Assembly (NCBI GenBank): GCA_942159475.1
Contig: OW804096.1
Coordinates: forward strand, 113,930,194-113,994,193
DNA: 64,000 nt
Direction: 5' to 3'
DNA from: Sthenelais limicola
Lineage: Eukaryota; Annelida; Polychaeta; Phyllodocida; Sigalionidae
The translations under genes and the position numbers were made by a program. Under the pieces are notes generated by a model. That model saw only the letters and a program-made list of their open reading frames with translations. It made no database searches and was not told the origin of the DNA. Every line of letters begins with the position of its first letter. Position 1 is the first letter of the stretch. This document shows, piece after piece, positions 58,465-64,000 of the stretch.

Positions 58465-58740
58465 TTTGGTAGATAATTTCCGAAGATGTAGCACAAGCCT
58501 ATTCCTACCAGATTTGGGGAACAGCCTTTGTCTCATATAGTAGAGGTAGGGGTTTTGATAGAGGGTGCCCCTATGCAAAACTCCGCTCGCCAAAGAAAAA
58601 TTTGGTTAGGTGTGAGGTGGTTGACTGCTGGGAGCGAAGTGACTAGGGAGTGAGGGTGACCAGCGGAGCGCCGGTGTGAATATAAATAGAATGGTTAGTA
58701 GTTGAGGGAGGGGAGGGGGTATGCTATAATGCCTACGCAT
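58465..58740 (-). other. 5' leader of the YR element
   Basis: A GC-richer, pyrimidine-rich (minus strand) stretch upstream of the Gag start, with CCCTCCC runs around 58705-58720. It would hold the promoter and the 5' terminal repeat. I could not match it convincingly to the 3' side. Composition returns to AT-rich flank near 58740. Confidence 0.35.
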
Positions 58741-61700
58741 TACTACATGCAATGCTGTCCACTTTACTTCTTACGAACATTCATATGAATATTTCCGTTA
58801 CTATTGATCGAGGTATATGCTATTGTTGTTATAAGTCCGCCTTCCGCCCTCGTTCGCCGCCGCATCCTTCTCCTCCAGTCAAGTTCCAGACTTCACGATG
58901 GATATTCCCTCGTCCCAATTGCCTTCTCAGTCATAAATAATTCCCCTTCATTATTAACTGGATTAAGAACAATAGCTTCCACCCTGTTTAGATTCATCCA
59001 AAAGCCCGTGGAACTTTATACGATTCTTCCAATTTATATCAGACTCACTCACTTGTTAGATAATTCTCCGTTTATCAATATTGTATAGTTTCAATCTGGA
59101 TTAGCTGAGAACAGCAACCTTTCTGTTGTTATGCTTTTGCTGAATAACTATGTCTTAAACTAAACTAAAAAAAAGCGACTTTGGCAACAGGCTTTGGGTC
59201 AGATACATTTATTTCAACCCCAGAAAACTTATCGTTAATCATTATTATCAATCTAGTTGTCAGCATTCGACCATGACCCTGACTTAAGATATAGTCTATT
59301 ATGAAGGGGCAGCTCACCACAATGAGAATGCCTTAGTTCTATCTACCATTGTACACACATGCAATGCATGGCACGTTTTGCAAAATAGTGAAATAGTAAT
59401 ATGTCACAGAAATTATTACAAACAACTCTGCTATATATGATTTCCTAGAAATGGTGCAAAAGATTTGACCGATAAAGACTTACTTTAATATCCTCCATAG
59501 AGTTGTAAAGCTTATATGTGATAGATCTTTTCATTTGGGATATTGGAGGTCTGACATTTCCATGCAACGGTTTCTGACCGCGTCCTACTCCGCATATGTT
59601 TCCCTAGTGGACAGAGCCTTTTGCCTGTAGTCTAGCCGCCAAATATCTTTGTCACTTGCACGTGCTATTGTGAGGTTTACTTAGAGGACAGTATGATATG
59701 GCACATGGTAGTCTGAGCAACCTTATAATGCTGGCTAACCGAGTGAAGAACAGTTGTCATGCCTATATCATTCCCCTCCTGTTCTTGCCCATATCGTTTG
59801 AAGATAAATGAAGCATACCTGCAAGGTATACCATACGTATTGTACTTTTAAATAAATGGCAGTTTCAATGCATTTGTTGGTGTGCTTTAAGTCCAATATC
59901 CACTTCCACGTCAAACCTCATGTGAAAACGTTCAAGGAAAAGAATAGGTTTTTGCATTCGTACTTTAGCTGATTTCCATCGATGAATACTTTTACATAGG
60001 TTAAAAATAAGTCGAAATTAGTTAAAGTATACAACTGCTAATGTCCCTTCTTCCCCTTGGACTTTTTCACATGAGGTTTGACGTGGTAATCCACTACATT
60101 GATCACTGTTTCTACGTGGGATGGAACCGATGGGACTGCATCTTTCACTGCAGCAACGCTTTCCGGTCATAGCATCAACCGGGATGATAGCTGAAAAGGA
60201 ACATATTCTAATCCATCAAGTCCGTGTTGGCGTTGTCTTATCTAAAAAGTGCCGTTTTGGCGACCCTATCATGTAGAAGAGGGCAAAGGAAGGGCACAGG
60301 CCGAGACCTTTGTGGTTGCAGTGTCAAGACAATCGCTGTTTTACTCTTGATACTTAGAGGACAGTTGACAGCGGCCTACCATTCTGCCTGCTCTATCCAT
60401 GCACACTATTAAATGAAATATTCATTCATCCATACAACATGATTTATCTATCCACCAAAACTTCGTCATATGACTTTTGTTCCATAGTACTGTTAGTCTT
60501 GGGTACTCAAATGCAATATTAGCATAAATGTATTCCCCTTATCAAGAGCTGTCGATGGTATACCACATTTATATGTGTATATCAAAAAATGGTTCTTCTA
60601 GGGTAGATAATGTGTGTTTTATATGTATATAAACTGCTTAAAAAATCCGACTTCTTCATTTCTAAATGCATAATAGAATAGAAAGTATGGCTGCATATTA
60701 TTAACTTTGATACATTATGATATATGAAAATACTTCAAAAATAGTTTCTTAAAAAATAAATCGTGATAAGAAAACTCTCTGTAGTTTTATATTCAGAATT
60801 TGTTGTGGGGTAGGAGGATATAAGTGACTGTGCTACAACTATTTAAAAGATCGTTGCAAATAATATAACATGAATTTGGCATTTGCCTCTATGTTAAACA
60901 GAAGAATGTTACATTATCTTGGCAATGGAAAACATTGTTTTGATATTCATTGGATATCCTTGATATAACATCATTTTTAGGGCATAAAAGATGAGCATGG
61001 GCAATCTTTGTTGTAAGCGACGGTGCCATATGTGAACGATCATATTTTTTTCCTATTTATTTCCTTAAAGAATACTTTTAGTAAGAAAAAATGTCCCCCA
61101 GTATAAGGAGTATATTCAACATAATATTATTTCTATTTCTAATTCTATTTTGTAAAATTTAGCCAGTAGTAAAATCGAATATCCATGTTTTAATCTTCGA
61201 ATCATGAAATATTGATTTTGGGTATTCTGGAAAAATTTATTCCAAGAGAATCGGACCAGTGGTTCTCATTGCTTGGTTGATTCGAATAGCTCACTTTTAT
61301 TCTTCTTTTTCCTCAGTCAATTCTGTGATATAATTCTTTTGAGAAAGTATTCTTTTAATCCATGGGCTCTTGACAAATAGAAATACTGCACAATCAGCCT
61401 CTAGCTCAGCATTGCTTCATGCAGTAGGAATCGAAGATGCTATAAACAAACTGCCTTGTACATTATTCCCCCAACTGACATGTAATTCATGTATACATAC
61501 ATGTATGCATTAATACATGGATAGTCATGAATAATAATTTGTAAGTATGTATGTTCATACAATAATGTGCTAGACATTAAAAGCTGTAAAAAACAAATTG
61601 GTAGAGATAACGGTGAAAAAGTCATGAATATATTATAATACAATTGGGTAACCTTGTTCATTTGACTGCCTTCCACGACAGCAATGCAACAAGTCAATAT

Positions 61701-63489
61701 CTTAGACTAAAAACATAAAATTGGGCCAGTAATGGTTGAAATGTAAGCGACCGTGATACACATTTTATTCATCCCTAACTTTAAAATATTTCGGATATTA
61801 TGAACTTTTTATTTGATTTGCATCAAACATTATCTGTCCTGTTTTATGAAGCACACAGAAAAAATAAAATGCAAAGCATATTATTAAAGATCTTATTTAG
61901 AAATAAACATGTCATTCATTATACTTCAAAAATGAAGCAAAATACCTTTAGATGCAAATACCTCTTACTCTAAGAGAATATTGCTTTTCTTTAAGAGAAA
62001 AGGTGCATTATGAATAGTAGTATGTATCCTAATATTACTATACTATAAACTAGTATAAAAAGCATGTAAATATTACTACAATGATGTTCAAGAAATCAAT
62101 AATGTATGCACACGGTCACTTACATAGTAACTGAGCTACCCAGATTCACAATATCATAGAGTTACTGATTTCAAAATTATTTCCCAAAATTTCGCATAAA
62201 TGTGGCCCAAGACATTGGTTATATTGCATAAAAAATCAATATGAAATGAGCCCTTCTAAATTTTGCTTGTTTTGTAGTCTTATGACGAAGGATTAGTGGA
62301 TAGACTATAATTATAAGCGAAAACTATGTATACGCATGTTGATGCGAATGATACTTTTTATGCTTTCTGTACTGTGTTGTGGAAATGGCTATACGCATCT
62401 TTTATAAATGGTGCTGTATATACTAGAATATATTGCGCCCCGTTTGTTATTAAGTAGATTCGCCATATCAAGTTAAACAAAACTAGAAATCCGAGCTTTT
62501 AAAATGTTGAAGTAGTACCATTTGGCAATAGCCCTATGAATCACATTGAAAGGGGTCACATTTTACAAAGGATATACTGAAATAAGTCTGTGCCATACAA
62601 TGTGAGTGAGCGGACTTGTAAACTTGTGTTGGACGCTGTAAAATAATCGCTTAGTATTACACTCTGGCCACTCTTAACTTTTATACATAAATCGGGTGTA
62701 GTGAAAGATATATTGACCTTGGACAAAGCATATATAACCTCCTATTTAATTATTTAATCAGCAGATCCTCTGTTCACGGAGGCAACACCACCTTCCATAT
62801 TTGCGACAAATTAGTGCAATTCATGTTAATAATTCCAAATGCTTAAAAGGAAGAAATTGAATCGCCGTGTAATATTCCTTTTTATTCAGACTTTGTAGTT
62901 TCGTAAAGATGGCCATACCCTCTTGAATATGCAATTGGTAACTTTAAATTTCGCTGCTTACACCTCTGATGTGGGTCTCGTAAAGGGGAGATGATTAGAA
63001 GAAACGATATCAATTTCGCCCCTAATTCAATTCTTGATGAAAATCTTTCCTCCGCTGCTTACGCTGGTAGCAGCGAGATCGCTTTAAGCATGCAGCAATT
63101 AAGAACACAACACAGAATATTTTTTTCATTCTTTCTAAATATTTGCTGTTTAATCCTACCGTATCCCCCACGGCTGGATTCCCTACGCCCGAGTGCTTAT
63201 GAACTTAAATTCTGCTTTGTGCAAATGCATGAAAGTACGTCAACATACCAGGGAACATTGTGAATGCACTCAGTCACATTATTGTTTTCCTATTCATTGT
63301 GCATTATGGATGACATCGATGTCCACCATCCATTTAGATAACGATTTATGTAGTGCTTGAGTGTATTTCTCTGATTTGATTTAAGTCAACAGAAGATCAT
63401 GCGCATGAACAGCCGTTAAAAATCAAGTGAACTGATATAATATTCTAATTTATATTATCATCTATATAGCCATCAAGTAAAGCTATGAC
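58741..63489. other. No gene recognised outside one foldback element
   Basis: Very AT-rich. A GC-moderate patch at 60100-60400 is open for about 60 codons without motif. Frames at 58752-59088 have no coding character. Confidence 0.5.
59906..60086. mobile_element. 181-bp foldback element
   Basis: The left arm (59906-59944, starting CCACGTCAAACCTCATGTGA) is inverted at 60049-60086 with a few mismatches. An inner pair GTACTTTAGCT/AGTTAAAGTATAC extends the stem into the 104-base centre. Non-coding. Confidence 0.75.
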
Positions 63490-63736
63490 TCCACTGGATT
63501 GCTTGTATCTGTGTTCATGGCTCGTTCTTGCTTCGCTTCTTTATAGCATGCTTTTCATTCGCTCTTTATCCGCTAACGTTAATATTTTAAGCACAAGACA
63601 ACTTTTTTAAAGCGTATGGGAAGTGCAGTAACCAATCCCATTGGACCGCTCTGGTTTCGCTATAACTTCGCTTGTTATGCGCTCGGGAAAAATAAAAGAG
63701 TGGAACATGAGTGCATCAAAAAAGCGATCCAGTGGA
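63490..63736. mobile_element. 247-bp foldback element
   Basis: TCCACTGGATTGCTT (63490-63504) and AAGCGATCCAGTGGA (63722-63736) pair at 14 of 15 positions. GTTCATGG and ACATGAGTGC inside also oppose each other. The two overlapping open frames at 63616-63892 run through this element and are not credited. Confidence 0.5.
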
Positions 63737-64000
63737 ATGAGACCTTTAAGTTTTTTTTATTCCTCTATCCTCACTACACTGTTCATGGCCATAAAAAGGT
63801 GGGGTTTTCCACACGGACATAGGTTTCCTCGTAGCCAATTAGGATCAACGCAAGGAATTTGGTCATTTGGTGTCAGCCGTAAATCATTGTGAACATCAGT
63901 CAGGTTGATCACCTCTTCTTTTCTGTGATCTATGGCACTAGGTTTGCCTACCCTGCTATCAGATGGGGGATAAATGACATATATATGGATCCTAGTTCTC

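Larger units (their letters stand above)
54024..58740 (-). mobile_element. Ngaro-like tyrosine-recombinase (YR) retrotransposon, apparently full coding capacity
   Basis: A minus-strand element with three long overlapping frames in the order Gag, reverse transcriptase-RNase H, tyrosine recombinase. This order and content define the YR retrotransposons (DIRS/PAT/Ngaro), which insert their cDNA with a tyrosine recombinase instead of a DDE integrase. No DNA-adenine-methyltransferase domain follows RNase H, which favours the Ngaro group over DIRS1/PAT. All three frames lack internal stops or frameshifts other than the two natural frame changes, so the copy is probably young. The block is more GC-rich than its flanks. 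The drawn ends are approximate: the GC-rich 5' leader fades near 58740, and a polyadenylation-like AATAAA (minus strand) lies at 54024-54029. I found no convincing split direct repeats or inverted terminal repeats by eye, so the true termini, which may reach to about 53.0 kb on the left, are unresolved. Confidence 0.9.

Noticed and set aside
57240..58540. Plus- and minus-strand frames of 60-124 codons
   Set aside because: Shadows of Gag in its GC-rich region.
58537..58593. Upstream extension of Gag to 58593
   Set aside because: It begins at a TTG, not an eukaryotic start; ATGs exist at 58536 and 58464.

Overview
The window reads as AT-rich non-coding DNA from an animal genome, most likely an invertebrate. 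There are no operons, no Shine-Dalgarno-spaced genes and no long host open reading frames. Stop codons are dense on both strands, and most of the recognisable content is transposable elements, foldback (MITE-like) elements, tRNA-derived repeats and microsatellites. Repeats that combine a TGAG/CACT microsatellite with a 'GG..TTTACGCC'- or 'TTAAACC'-type edge resemble dispersed repeats I associate with molluscs. That makes a lophotrochozoan source my guess, but it is not demonstrated.

The one large coding unit is a tyrosine-recombinase (YR) retrotransposon on the minus strand, about 54.0 to 58.7 kb. It has three long uninterrupted frames: Gag with a Cys/His cluster; reverse transcriptase plus RNase H; and a tyrosine recombinase with an R-K-HxxR-W-Y signature. 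I see no methyltransferase domain, so it looks Ngaro-like rather than DIRS1-like. Gag and Pol are joined by a -1 frame change, and the overlap holds a textbook A AAA AAC slippery heptamer followed by a short GC-rich stem. The recombinase starts at its own well-placed ATG inside the end of Pol.

Region by region. 0-8 kb: a decayed LINE reverse transcriptase (about 1.1-1.5 kb), a cluster of GCGC hairpins (5.9-6.0 kb) and a near-perfect 197-bp palindrome (7.5-7.7 kb). 8-27 kb: a tRNA-derived SINE, TGAG-type repeats, LINE 3' ends with microsatellite tails, and copies of two dispersed repeat families. 27-37 kb: two inverted copies of one foldback family, a pogo/Tigger-like MITE, a second tRNA-derived repeat and the inverted partner of the 18-kb repeat. 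39.5-39.75 kb: the only CpG-rich, promoter-like stretch outside the retrotransposon, followed by a probable first coding exon with a splice donor. 42-45.2 kb: a hammerhead-like core, and a minus-strand acidic, Ser/Thr-rich reading frame split by an 825-bp DNA transposon with a perfect 8-bp target duplication. 46-53 kb: more foldback elements, including an 817-bp element with 21-bp perfect terminal repeats next to the YR element. 58.7-64 kb: AT-rich DNA with two foldback elements.

The two probable host-gene traces, the exon at 39.7 kb (+) and the interrupted frame at 44-45.2 kb (-), do not obviously belong together. Everything else is best read as intron or intergenic DNA. Similarity calls were made by eye; no alignment or database search was run.
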